Shown: positions 37,527 to 49,846 of the stretch, one piece after another
Numbering within the stretch: the first letter of the stretch is position 1
How the letters are laid out: the number at the start of each line of letters is the position of its first letter
Origin: Fratercula arctica
Lineage: Eukaryota; Chordata; Aves; Charadriiformes; Alcidae
DNA: 64,000 nt
Assembly (NCBI GenBank): GCA_947846985.1
Contig: CANTUZ010000023.1
Location: 3,367,677-3,431,676 of the forward strand
Direction: 5' to 3'
Translations under genes and position numbers: made by a program
The notes under the pieces: generated by a model
The model's input: only the letters and a program-made list of their open reading frames with translations
Told to the model about the DNA's origin: nothing
The model's database searches: none

Positions 37527-40500
37527 CTGTTAGTCAGAGGCCAAACTAGGTGAATCTAACATCACTTGCTGGCATTCAAAGGAATGAAAACAGATATCAC
37601 TCTCAGTCTCCTATAGGAGCTGAGCGCTTGCTGCTCTTAAGCTACAAGCTGGAACCAACAGTCATCACTGTGGCCATTTGTAATTTTTAATACAAGGCTT
37701 CTTCCTTAAGCCACCCTCCCAGTTCAGAAATGCAAGACCCTCTTCTGAAGAAAATACGACTTTACACAGTATACCCACCATCCAGCTACTAATCAAAAGC
37801 AAGCCTGACATGGTATTCAGCTACAGAACAGCTCAACTGAGAACAGCAATAAGCATTAGCAATCATTCTCTTTATGAACCAGTGCACAAGAAAGGAACAT
37901 ACCAAGTTATACATACTACAAAGAAGTAGGAAGAGACTTGTTTTTAAAGTGATTGCCATAAAACATTCTATGCTTCCCCCCACCACCACCTTTTTTCATG
38001 CTTGGAGAGGCAATAATTTCATTAAGTGATTAAGTGCTTTTATTCCTCTGACTCATAGTTCATAAGACATACAAGCATGAATTTCAATTAGTGTTTCTTA
38101 CAGTGAAAATGGGATAAGGAAAACATTCCTGAGCAAGAAATAGTGAGCTAAACTGTCCTTAGTAATCCTGATATACATCAGGAACAACTCTATTGAACCA
38201 GCTGGAATACATGGATGTATAACTAGTAAAATATCAGAACACAACTCAGCATGTCCAACCTCCTATTGCTCAAGCAGCTTTACTAAAAGCCAAAGTTAAC
38301 AGTTCTGTGCCTGTCAGAACTAAAACCTTCACTTAAGTGAGAAACATGCCCTTTTCCATTAAGGCAAAAACCCATGCTCTTAAGAACAATAATCCTGCAG
38401 CTATGAGAAGAGTCAGAAGCCCAGCTTCTCCAAAAATTCCCTTCTCTCCACTGATCATTTTCTTTCCAAGAATACTCTCCTTCCCCATCTTACCCTACCA
38501 CTGGCTGCTCAGAGATCAGAGTGTGCTTGAACAAAATAGTTAATCTTAGCTCATTTTCATACCCTTTTTTTCCAAGCCCAGGTTTTTTTGTTTTCAGCTT
38601 TAAAAGCTATGCTAGTGTCCGCAAAGTTAAGTATGTACCCCATATCTACTATATTTCTCTAGAAACACTTGGTCTGATCTTAAAATTTTGGTACCACTCT
38701 CCCTGTTGGATAAAGGTGGCAATGTGACAATGAACACCAAGGCAATTCTGAACTAGAATATTATTGCCATAATGTAGTGCCATAGATAAACTTTCACAGT
38801 AAAAGTTAATTGTTTTACCTCTACTTCCTCAAAATAAAATGGAACCAATCAGCTACCTTCCTGGAAAATACACAACTTCTAGGAAATATACAACATCCAA
38901 TCTCTGGATTATAAACAAAAAGAGCATGTCCTTGTTTTGTGTAATTCAAAACAAGGGGCTGAATGAAGGTCTAGAGTACCACAGCTAGAAGGCTCCCATT
39001 TTCCTTCTGGTTGACTTACAGGTATGTTTGTCAGGCTAACTTCTATGCAGAATAAATTGTAGTTCCCAAGGGCGTTCTTCTGTTTTCACCTTTCTTATTA
39101 GCCAGTGCTAACCAAATATTCATAGCTTCATATGGAGGATTAAGATGAAGCTAACCACTCCATTGGTTAAAATGCTAGGAAAGGAGAGAGCACAAAAGCT
39201 GTGCGACACCTGAAGTTCGAGCTAGCTGGCTAAGCATAGTTGATAGATTTATACTTAACACTTCTTTGGATGACAGCATTGGAAACCAATACACACACAA
39301 TCTTATCTCTCTCCTTCAATCCTAAACAGTGGGAGGTTCAAGTTTGCTAGCCCTTGGCTAGAGAGTATAATTCTCTATATGTCTTGACACCTATAACAGC
39401 AGTAAAATCTCTTACCAACAATAGAGCTCTCTGCCTGGGTTTACATAGGTTTGTAACCTAGATATTTGCTTGGTCTTTAATTGCCAGGTTATTGATGGAA
39501 CGATTCCGCACTCTGTAGTGTAAATGGGAAACCTTACAACTTCCTGGTTCAAACTGAAATGTTAAATCCATTCTTGGCTGTGATTATTAACTAGCTTTAT
39601 ACCAAGCCAGGACAGTGCAGTTAGAGTTCCGTAGGAGTTTTAAGTTGTTAGAAAAAAAATTTAAGCTCAGCTTGCTTTTTTATTGTGAAAACCCCTGATT
39701 TTCCATGAAGTCATGTGTAACAGTTTGAAAATTCAATGTCTCAGTTGCTTTTGCTTCTAGAAAGCTAATTGCAAATGGGAGCAGCTGAAGAGGTAGGAGG
39801 TTGATTTTTCTATTATAGAGATGCTGCAAGGAAAAAACTAAAATAGATCCTCAGGGGAAGCAGGTTTCTATCTGAGCCCCAGAAGTATTGCCTTGGTCTG
39901 CACCAAACTTTCACAGTTTTCTCTCCCTAGGAGGTAATAATTTCAACAGCTGCCATTCAATTACAAAGTAGAAATTTTTAATTACCACCTCATTTTTTAT
40001 TTTCCTTGATGAATTTATATGCCATCACCAGTTACTGTACATGGACATTCATGGCAGTGCATAGTGGGCTTTTCTCCTGGGCTTAATATTTATCATCTAG
40101 ATCAAACAGTTTTAGAAGGTTAAAGGAGGAGGGGTAAGTGCTCAGAGACATCAGCTGAACACTATATACTGTATTTGTGATGCCTTGCTTGCCTCCAAGT
40201 CAAGGCCTTTGGGGATGTAGCTGTAATAAATAAGCAACATCTATTTCATTCTCTAAAATGCCTGTCCAATTTCTGGAAGAAACCCTCCCTCAGTGGAACT
40301 AAACCTGTTCTACCAGGCATGAAGAAATAAGCCCTCAGTCAGCTTTGGCTGCCAGAGCTCCACAGGAGTCAGAGGAAATATTCCAGTTACACTCCTGAAG
40401 TTCTGGCTCCAAATGACAAAGCAGCATGGGAGTTGCAACAGTTTCATTTAAGTCTGTAGTTAAATGAGAATCAGCTCCTAACCACATAGGTCCTTGTGTT

Positions 40501-41167
40501 ATACTAAGGCAAGAACTGACTGTAGATTTTGCTGTCGCGGTACCAGACTACAGTCTTAACCATAAGGCCATCCTCCAATGAAAGGTCAGGTAATAGTGAG
40601 GAGAAAAACAGCCTGAGAGAACGGATACTGTAGCAAAAGAAGGTTCAGAAAAGGACACTCGTGTCAGAGGTGAGCCAGTAAGACCACATTGCTGCAGCAC
40701 AGTTTACTGAGTAGGTAAACTCCTGAGGATGCCTATTTTCTTTTGTGTCTACAAGCAGGAAGAGCTGCAGAGGGGGGAAAAATAAACCCGCACAGACCCA
40801 TCTCTCTAGTAATTTTTCAAGCATGCAATGGATGGAATCAGACAAGTTTTGAGTGACAGTAGAGAAAGTTTTGGCTTGTAGTTAGTATTTGTCAGATGGT
40901 TTAAAGTAGCTTTGCTAAGTGTTGAATACAAGGGACCTTCAACAAGATACATCCAGTGAAATACACAATTTTGGCTCCTTGCTGTTGTCTCAGCACTAAT
41001 GTATATATTTTCAAAGGTCAGACTGGTAGAAAATCTGAGGCTGGCCAAGAGTTCCCTCAAATCAAGGTTAACTTTTTCATATTTCAGTGAGCTTTAAGCT
41101 AGTAACTGTGAAGCACACAGAGAACATTAAACCTCCAAACAGCCAGCTATTGGCAACTGACACTGAC
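37527..41167. other. Unique DNA, no supported gene
   Basis: A minus donor near 38817 follows a frame that closes just before it. A donor near 39411 follows only 19 plausible exon bases. Nothing else stood out. Confidence 0.5.
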
Positions 41168-41268
41168 CTGCTTTCACACTTGCAGTATAGTAGCATACAG
41201 TCAATTACAGCATCCCAGTTAAGAATCAGAGATTCTTGACCATCAACAGTAATCTCCAAGTACACTCT
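41168..41268 (-). CDS. Candidate internal exon, unidentified
   Basis: The minus-strand acceptor is fair (ACCTATTGTCAG) and the donor is GAAAGCAG|GTCAGT, with C instead of the usual purine at +3. The frame is open for 33 codons plus two bases (phase 0 to 2). The peptide begins RVYLEITVDGQESLILNWDA and ends in CMLLYCKCES. Alternating hydrophobic residues suggest beta structure. It lies only 0.4 kb from the better-supported exon at 41.7 kb and continues its phase exactly. The open frame also extends beyond both splice sites (81 codons in all), so openness alone is weak evidence. No family recognised. Confidence 0.3.
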
Positions 41269-41690
41269 CTGACAATAGGTTTTACATAATGTAGATAAAA
41301 GATTACCTTTACTAAAACCCATAGAGGAGTAGATTACACCCTCTCAACATTAAGAGTAGCCTTGTTGTAGATCTACATGATTATATCTTCCAGTGAGGCT
41401 CAACTTCAAGTTCCTTTGGGACAGAGAAATAAGTCAGACAATGATTATACCTCCAGCAGGGGACATCCATTCCTCAGTTTGATCTGTTGTCTGTTCACTT
41501 TTCCTTTTATCGCTTGTGAATGGGAACAGCATGGGTGATGGCCACTGCTATCAAGTGCCACCGATTCATTTTCATCCCTGTGTTGATTTCATATTGATCA
41601 GTGAGCTGAAACAGTTATTCAAATTCTGTTTCAGCAAAACTATCCTGAATGCTTCTGTTCCGATGTTTTAAAAGAATACAGATTTCTTAC

Positions 41691-41779
41691 CTTCTCTTGT
41701 GATTTCTTCACACTCCTCAGTGAAGCTATTATTTCATAAGACTGATCCAGACCCTTTTTCCAAGGGCCCTGTTGTGCCA
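41691..41779 (-). CDS. Candidate second coding exon of the signal-peptide gene
   Basis: On the minus strand an excellent acceptor (CCTTGCTGCTCCTGGTTTTGTACAG) and a near-perfect donor (GAGAAG|GTAAGA) bound 89 bases. Only one frame is open, phase 1 to 0, and the signal-peptide exon at 55.5 kb ends in phase 1. The junction codon would be GTG (Val). The peptide reads AQQGPWKKGLDQSYEIIASL, then RSVKKSQEK: hydrophilic, as expected just after a signal peptide, with the cleavage site at or near the AAS-V junction. The intron between would be 13.7 kb. I know no family with this start. It is the best-supported partner for the first exon, but it has not been tested against transcripts. Confidence 0.42.
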
Positions 41780-42736
41780 CTGTACAAAACCAGGAGCAGC
41801 AAGGGAGTTCAGAGTGAAAGCCATGGTCTAACAAGACAAATACTTACTCAGAAGTCAGATTTAGGAACATTATCCCTGTCTTGCATATGCAGGATTTCAG
41901 GATGGAAAGATTAAGGTTCTTAGCCTTTTTGCATTGGTGAAGAGATGTCAAATTCTATAATTAAACACTGTTACCTAGTCCAGTGTCTCCAAGGTAAAAA
42001 ACTTCTTTCCATTTACACAGATGTACAGCATACACAATCTCTCAAAGACTCTGCTGAGAAAGATTGTTATGGTAGCTTGACATCAACAGCTTTGGTTAAA
42101 AAGCAGCTTCCCTGTTCCTCCTTCCCCAGGCAGAACCAGTGTGAGCTATCATTTGGGCTTTCATCTGCCAGGAGTGACAATTCTCTCCCAAGGCACTGGC
42201 AGAGAGAGTTAGCTGTTTCCTGAACAAGTCAGGAGATGAATGTGCCCTAGTAAATATTCCTCAGTTGTCCAGAGTAATTATTTGTGATAAAGGCCAAATA
42301 TGTGATTTTGATGAGGATGTCCTTGCAAGTTTACATGGCCTGTAAAAACTGTCAGGGCAAACACCTTTCTACATTTTCATACTTCAGGTTGAGCTAGCAA
42401 GTCAAGTAATTATCAGGGGAATTAACTTGGATAACTGTTGACAATGACCCTGGCCACTGGACAGACCTTCCTCTATCTAAAGCACTGCTTAACAGATCTT
42501 TTCAGGGTTTCTCCAGAAAATAGACTTAACTATTAATGTAGAGTTAATGTAGAGTTAACCTTAGAGGTAAAAGCAGGAGGTGAGGTGAGCTCAGCACAAG
42601 TGATGTGCTGAGCCTCCCCCCCACTGCTCCAGTAAAAGGAGCATTAGGAAAATAAAGTATAGGAGCTTTTGAATACAATTCTCAAGAAAGCACCAGATTG
42701 ACAGCCCAGAGACTGATGGCCATGGTTTATTCTCAG
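41780..42736. other. Unique DNA with a short tandem repeat
   Basis: Contains an 11-bp tandem duplication at 42533-42558. Otherwise no supported feature. Confidence 0.5.
42533..42558. repeat. 11-bp tandem repeat, 2.4 copies
   Basis: The unit ttaatgtagag occurs at 42533-42543 and again at 42544-42554, followed by ttaa. The copies are exact. Confidence 0.9.
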
Positions 42737-42857
42737 AACTGTGACAGCACAAGCTCTGGCAACAATCCCCCTGGCCCCTACCACCACTTCTTCTGAAAAT
42801 GTACAACTCCAGCCAAATCCCAACGTGCATGTCCCGGACACAGCTGAAAGGAAACAG
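42737..42857 (+). CDS. Candidate plus-strand exon, unidentified
   Basis: A good acceptor (CATGGTTTATTCTCAG) and a good donor (GAAACAG|GTAATG) bound 121 bases. One base plus 40 codons are open (phase 2 to 0). The peptide begins TVTAQALATIPLAPTTTSSE, then NVQLQPNPNVHVPDTAERKQ: rich in Thr, Pro, Ala and Asn, like a linker or mucin-like stalk. The frame also stays open beyond the donor. It lies on the strand opposite the candidate gene at 41.2-41.8 kb, less than 1 kb away, so the two are competing readings unless there are two overlapping genes. I recognise no family. Confidence 0.25.
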
Positions 42858-45800
42858 GTAATGCAGCTGGTTTGTTGGTATACCGATACATTTCTGTTAT
42901 ACTGGAGGTTTCGACAATGTGGACACCCTTCAAATAAAAAGGGTCCTAATAACTACCAAAATTATTCACAATCACAAAAAATTGTCATAAGGAAACTACA
43001 CTTAGTCTTTACTGACCTGGGCTAAGCTGACAACAGCTTCAAATTAAGTCCATTTTGCAGTAGCCCAACATGAGCCAAGAATAGCAGGAGGGAAGAATAA
43101 CATTTCCTACTCTTTCTAGAAAGAGGTGAAAGTAATATACCCATGCCTGTTTATTACCTGCAGTCTGTTATACCAGCAATAATTCAAGGTAATATAGCTA
43201 GGACCTTTTATCATGCAGTCTGTTGAGCAGCCACCAGTTCAGGGTTAACAGGTTATGTATCTGTATCTGTTTATTATGCAGTCTGTTGTACTACAGATTA
43301 AATTGCTTTTTCTTTCTATGTACAAAAGGACTGGGATTTTACATCTTCAAGCCAAATGCCACATCTTTCAGAAAAACTCCATCTCCTCCTGGGCCATCCC
43401 CTGTTTTTCCAATACTTTCATTCTTTACATCAGATATGCCTGCTAACTGCTTCTTCTGAAGAGCAAGCTCCATGTAGCTGTGGTCTCCTTTCTGACAGCT
43501 CTGTGGTTTTGCTGGCTTAAAGCAACATCATGTCTTCTTGTATCACACTATCACAATCAAAATGCAGACATGGAATGAATATTTGATGCTATGAGGCAGC
43601 AAAGGACCAGCAACACAAAGCTCCCTGTTTCAAAGAAAGCATCTTTGTGCAAAGCATGTTTCAGCTACAGCTCCTTTCCTTCTGCTCTGTGTTGTTACAG
43701 GTTTATCTCACAACTTTTTGTCTAAAAGTCCAATGGAATAGTGGAATGAACTAAACATACGAGAATAATACATTGCAAAGAAATCTGAGGACCTGGCTTA
43801 TCCCAGCAAGAACAAGAAATCTTCAGCAAACCTGTCTTCACATTCGCCTGCTGGATTTGACATGTGCAGAGACCTATCTGAAACATGAAGTCTCAAATCA
43901 CCACTGCTCTGCACAGTTATCTACCTGAAAGGGACAAGCTCACTTGTAATACCCAGTAACAAACATAACAAATACAACCATGGTAGGCTTGTCCTGTGCT
44001 CCTTTTGCAGCCTAGGCACTGCAGCTTCTGCTTTTCTATAGATTTAGACATATAGAATTGAAAGGGAATATAATGTCAGCAAGCCTACTGTGTTATCAAC
44101 CACTACACGAAAGACTATGAAACTTAAGTTCTCTGAAGCCACTTCGAAGGTTTAGGTAGGACTTCAAAGGTTAAGATAAGAGATAGGAGCATCAGTACTC
44201 AATGTGCACAATAATAAACTTTCAGCTGAATTCCACCCTTAGACTCTAGAGCTATCTCACTAATAGTAACTTCCATTCAAAACTCGCTCATTCCAGCAAC
44301 GTCAAATAGGTACAAAATTAGTACAAGAAGGAAGAGGGAAAAATCAATTTGGAATAATTCTACTTTTACATGATTGTACCTAATTTTTCTCTACCTGTTA
44401 TTGCATATTCAATTCAAAGTTTTCACAGCCATAGAGAAAGTGGTGCTAAAAGGGATTAACTTCTCCTTGTTCTGCTAATAGAGCAATTTTCCACATGTCA
44501 CTAAAAATCTCTAGGTAGGTGGTGTTTGTAGTAGGGGTTACATATGAAAAAAGGGGATTTGGCACAGGCTGCAGGACATAGTATTTATCTGCAGATGTCA
44601 AAATTTCACAAAAGAGCTGTCATCCTTGTTTTACAGGCAAAAGACCCTGTGGTAAAGCACTTCACCTACAGGTCTCCCACTATGCTAGAGATGGAAACAA
44701 AGCTTGGGAAATCGCAGTTATCATGCCAGCTGGAAACTACAATTTGCAGTGAGATTAGAGAAGTAGCTTCACTGGGTAGGGTGGTCTAATCCATAAATTT
44801 ATCACTTCCCCTGCCAGAAAGAGGTACTACTCCTCTCCCTTCTGTTCTTGCTGCTTATTCCCACCAGCCCCAAACTCAGGTGACTTCTCTGTAAATCAGT
44901 TCATTTCACTAGTGTCAGACAACTAGCCAGGGAAGAAAGGGAAAAAGAACAAGCAGCCAGACAGGTGTTTGACTGAGCCACCACAAGAGAGAATGAATGA
45001 AACCTCATGCCTAGAAGCAGAGGAAGGGAAAGCAAGATCTCTCACTATCCCCTAAGCTGCTATGAAGGGTCAACTGGCCCCAAAACTGCAATTCTGTATG
45101 TTAATATGCCACACAGCAAGCACAGTAGTTACACTACTATCTACCACAGGTTAGAGCTGCCCTTAATTATTTTTTTTTTCAGACTGCACAGTGTTAATCA
45201 GTTTTGGAAGGAAGCATCTTTCACAGTACTTTTTTTTTTTTTAAGGGGGGGATGATCCATCTCTCCTTTGGCAGCAACTGCTTATCTGTTATGCAAGGAT
45301 AAATATTCTTGGCTTGCTCAAAGCATATTAAGGGTCCTTAAGCCCTTTACAAGATTGAAAAACTACATCTCTGCCTCAGTTTCTTCTCCTCTGAAACAGG
45401 ATAGCAGCATCTTTTCTTTCACATGTCCATTCATCAAAAGGTAGGACCTAGTATAATGGTACCCTTATTTCAGACAAAGACTATAATCCTTACTCTAAAA
45501 CAAATAAAACACTATGCAATTACAGACCAATGCCTGGTAGACTCATTCCAGATACCATGTCCCCTCCTAATGCCTCACCTCCACATTCTCCCTGGCCTGT
45601 GTTGCAGCTAGTCCTTTAAAAGCAATCAACCTCAGTGAACTCCTTTGCCTCCTCAGGAATGCAGCAGGGCTATAAGAGAGCAGCTCTATCTATATGGAAA
45701 TGCAGATTTCAAATATATCCATCCTAGTAATCAAATCCAGAGGAAACAATCCCCTAATATGGAGCTAATAAAAGTTGATTTTAAGTCAGCCTGAAGCTGT

Positions 45801-46091
45801 AAGCAATAAGAAGCAGATTTATAACGATGGCTTTCATTATTGCTGTTTTTGTTCTTTATAGTCTACAGCAGCATAAAGCTATTGGTCAGCTTGCTACTGA
45901 ATTTACCTGTATTCCCTAACCTCGCTTAGTTCAAACCATGTTGTCTCTTCCATTCAGATGACTCTAAATCTGTCTGCCTACACACAGAGGTTGGGTAAAT
46001 CATGGTAGCTCAAATTACTTCAATAATTAGACTGATAAGCAAAGCATCAAGATTTTTTTCCCCCACATCCTCCCCCCTTACATGCTTGCAA
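42858..46091. other. Unique DNA with T runs
   Basis: T-rich runs occur at about 45167-45179 and 45230-45241, the second followed by a G run. No splice-supported frame was found. Confidence 0.5.
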
Positions 46092-46104
46092 ACACACACA
46101 CACC
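46092..46104. repeat. Short (CA)n microsatellite
   Basis: About six CA units in a plain run. Short and unlikely to be functional. Confidence 0.75.
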
Positions 46105-46266
46105 TGGTGCTGTTAAAAGAGGGCAGTGCTGCCCCTAGAATCAGTCACAGAAATCCTGTTTCAGATAGCAATGAGATTGTTAACTTCAGGGTGAAAAACA
46201 ATCTGTGTAATTAGAAGATGAAAACATGAAAAGTCCTGTGACTTAATATGGTCAAGGGACATTCTG

Positions 46267-46284
46267 CCCCCCCCACCCCCCCCC
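46267..46284. repeat. C-rich run (8 C, A, 9 C)
   Basis: A near-homopolymer of cytosine, which on the minus strand is a G-rich tract that could form a G-rich secondary structure. Copy number is likely to be error-prone in sequencing. Confidence 0.85.
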
Positions 46285-47473
46285 TTCCTCACATGGACCT
46301 TTAGCTGTAAAAACCAGTGAAGAGGATCTGTATGTCATTACAAATGAAGATAATAAATTTCTTCAGTGGTGCAAAGAGATGCTTCTAAAAAAACAGAGGA
46401 CAACACTCTGTGAAACAGACTTGATGGTTGGCAAGGCCAAGCGGCTTACCAAGTTACAAGCAGAAGTCAGCTGAGGAACACAGTACATATTTTAAAAAAG
46501 ACATGGAGAAATCAATCCAGATCACCCCCCAGTGGAATCCGTCTGGTAGAGTATGCAAGATACAAGCATCCTTCCACCTCAGTAATCTCCAGAGGATTAA
46601 GTCATCTTTATTAAATCCTTTTTGGGCCAGTTTTATCCATGGTAAACACACCATTTAAAATAAAAGTCACCACAAATTGTTTTGACCTTTTATGAAAAAG
46701 ACACTGCTACCACAATATGACTGCTGTATGATTAGACTCTAATATCTGCACCTACCATCTATTCAGATAAGCATTATCCATACAATTCACTACATGCCTG
46801 AAAACAATTAATGTCAATCATTAGTATACTTGGATTCCAACAGAATCTTTTTCAAGACTAGAGAGCACAAGTCAGTACATCAGTTAAGCTTCTAGCTATA
46901 TAAATTAATAATATTTTCCTGTAGCAAAACAAAACTACAGACACAACTATAAGCTTATTTTATTCAAGACAGATAACCTCCTGAGACCCTAAAAATCAAA
47001 CCAGTCCATCCAGGACCTTCCTCATTTCAATCTGCTAGTGGCAGCGAAGAGCAGTGAAGCATTTCTGTAGAGCTTATACGGATCTACCATTGGAGAGAGA
47101 TGCATGTGAGCCTCAAAATCTCTAGGGCTTGTCCACTGTGTCTTTGTGCAGCCAAAGTTAAAAACAGATCCTTTCATTTTAACCCTCCATCACAGAGTTA
47201 CCTGGAATTGCAGAGGACCAGGATCTTTTGTATCCAAGCCTATCCGGGTCATTCAGTTCTACTTAGAGGACTGGCAACTACCTGACAGACAGGAGCTTGA
47301 GCATATCTTAGGTGTATCCCCAGAGAAATTTAGAACCAATTCAGTAATATTAGTGTTGTACTCATTGCAGCAGCAGCAGAATCAGACCGTCTGTCTCCAA
47401 GGCTGCCACTCTCCTTTCATTGCCATGAAATGTACTTAGAGGGAGCTGCCCAGAGTTAGACTATCCAGGCTTT

Positions 47474-47501
47474 CAGCCTGCTTTAACATAAAGGCAGGCT
47501 G
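47474..47501. repeat. Near-perfect inverted repeat
   Basis: The arms cagcctgcttt and aaaggcaggctg pair along their length with one bulged G around a loop of about five bases. Confidence 0.7.
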
Positions 47502-48140
47502 CAATTAGTAAGATAGCAGACATGCTTCTCAACAAAATATCTTCCCTTTTCCCAGGAGCATAAACAGAACAAAACACCACTTTGTCACAAAGCTGAAGCT
47601 TAAAACCCCCAAAACTTAGAGCAAGTAATTCATAATTACCAAACAGTCAAGCATCTAGCAATCAATGTATTATGCTGTGTGAACATAAAGATAAAAAACT
47701 AAAACCTTAGTGAAATCTTCATTTTTTTTCTGCTAAATGAAAATCTGTTCCTCTGTTTGTCAGCTGTGGATGAAGAGATTTTTCACTGATATTATGAAAT
47801 ACCAAAATAAAAGAGGCCATAACCTGCATTGTAATTGGCAATTTAAGAAAAATAAAGTTGTGATTTCAAGGCTTAAATTGTAATACTAGTGATTAGAGGA
47901 GATTGGATAGGTACCCAAGACTCTAGCAGCAGCAAGCAAGAGAAAACTCACTTGATCTCCAAGAGCAACTCAAAATGCAAATTAGACATGCAAGAGGATA
48001 GGAGTCAGGCCTAGCCTATCCACCCAATTAGGACACCTTCAAGGAGGTTTTCCTTTTTCTCATTTGGATCTGATCATGAGCTGGGAATAAATCAGGGCTA
48101 CAATGAAGGGAAATAATTCGGGGACATTCTAAAAGATGGT

Positions 48141-48160
48141 CTATTTAGAGCTATTTAGAG
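48141..48160. repeat. Perfect 10-bp tandem duplication
   Basis: ctatttagag is repeated head to tail with no mismatch. Confidence 0.9.
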
Positions 48161-49675
48161 GCAGAATAAAGAGGTCTTCATTGGTTACTAGCTGTATCAA
48201 AGGGCTGAATGAATGTCAGAACTCCCACGTGGACCTGTTGGGATATTCTGTTCAAAACTGATGTTTTTCAGTAGCTACTTTTATCAGAAAGGTTCATTGA
48301 CATGGTCTTAAGCAAGTCTTTTGGGGAGAAAAAAGAAAAGCGAAACTTGAACTGTTATTATTCCACTTTTAACACACAAAATGCTTTTATTTAAAAAAAG
48401 CAATTACCATTACAAAATTCACTTCAGAGTTGAAGTCAAAGCATTTCAAATTCATCTAAGATTTTAGGACTAATCAAGATCTGAAACAGTTCTCAGTCTA
48501 TGCAGTTTTGCCTTTTTCATCCCCAAAGCTACTTTACAAAATAAATCAAGATTGTCATCACAGTTTCAGAAGGAACGAATGACTTGTGCAGCTAGGACAG
48601 AATGTAGCCCTACTCTAAAGAGCTTTTGCTGTCAGTGCATAGATCTTTCATCTGTCCAAAGCACATTACATTAATCCGTGTTTTGTGCAAGTCTGAGCAA
48701 TGACATCACACACAAATCAGCAGGGAATAGTCCTAAGCAATTTTTTCAAGTTAGAGTATGCAGATCTACCTTCTCCCCCAATTTATCTCAGGGAACTCCC
48801 AGATTCCACTTGTATATCTTATTGACTTATTCTGTGAAGATGAGCAAGTTGCTTCCCTGCTGTGGCCTTTCTAAAATGTTGTGCAAAGCTTTATATAATT
48901 TATAATAGTCAGATGAGGCTTTATTATAATAAAAAGCTCCAAGGGCTTTTCCATTTGTCATTACTTAATACATCCATAAGGCCAACAGTGTGCAAAATGC
49001 CTTGGACCCTAATTAAGAGAAGCTGAATCCAGAGACAATATCACATTGACATTATGGTTAGCAATGTAATCCATTGGCAGAAGATGGCCATGGAAACCAG
49101 GGTGAGGGTATTAAATGTTTTACTGAGGATCAGTGAACGTTACACAACATCCTGGTGTGGTATCTACTACTACTAACAATGGTGGCATCTAGATGGTCTT
49201 TGAGTAGTCACCTCTTTTGGGAGAAAGTCTCATATCTTGGTTACCCGTATTATCTTCTATATGTTCTGCTCAGCTGTATGTCTGTGATGGCAGCAGACCA
49301 TAATGTCCAAATTTCTAAGACAGACATGGGGATGTGAACCCCAAATAGCATACCATAAGTCAGTCTTCACTACAGCAGAAATTCAGCTTCGTTTCCCAAT
49401 AAGCACAAATATTCCTTCACCTATACAGTCTCATTGACTTCAATATTCATAGTAACAACAAAGTATGGGACCCTGGCTTCCAGACACTAGGAACAGCCCT
49501 TCCCTGAAGATCTACAGTTACAGTATAGGTCTTTGGATTCTTCTCCTTTACAGCTGTTTCTCTGAGAAAGCAACAGCTTTACAGTGATGATGTTCATCAT
49601 TCCTGGATTGTACAGAGCTAGTGGTAGAGTCTCTCAAGTTTGCATTGAGTAGAAACATACTGTATTTACTTCTAG

Positions 49676-49846
49676 TATTTCTGGATGCTGGACAACTCTT
49701 CGGGATTTCCCTTGGAACAGAACAGCTAGGTACATTTCAGAAACATCAGGCTCCCCAGGGGAATAGCACCTCTCTTTGGCAAATATTAGACAGTATTTTC
49801 TCTCAGCAGCATGTGTTAAGTCCAAGCTTATCCACAGTATTAACAG
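49676..49846 (+). CDS. Candidate symmetric exon, plus strand, unidentified
   Basis: The exon is 171 bases between a fair acceptor (TATTTACTTCTAG) and a consensus donor (ACAG|GTGAGC). It is phase 1 at both ends, as in modules that can be inserted or skipped without shifting the frame. The peptide begins FLDAGQLFGISLGTEQLGTF and ends ...HVLSPSLSTVLT, with one N-glycosylation sequon (NST). The plus frame actually runs 97 codons across both splice sites, and a 63-codon frame is open on the minus strand at the same place, so this region is unusually stop-poor on both strands. No domain recognised. Confidence 0.25.

Larger units (their letters stand above)
46285..49675. other. Unique DNA with small inverted and direct repeats
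   Basis: An imperfect 11-bp hairpin lies at 47474-47501 and a perfect 10-bp direct repeat at 48141-48160. No supported gene. Confidence 0.5.
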
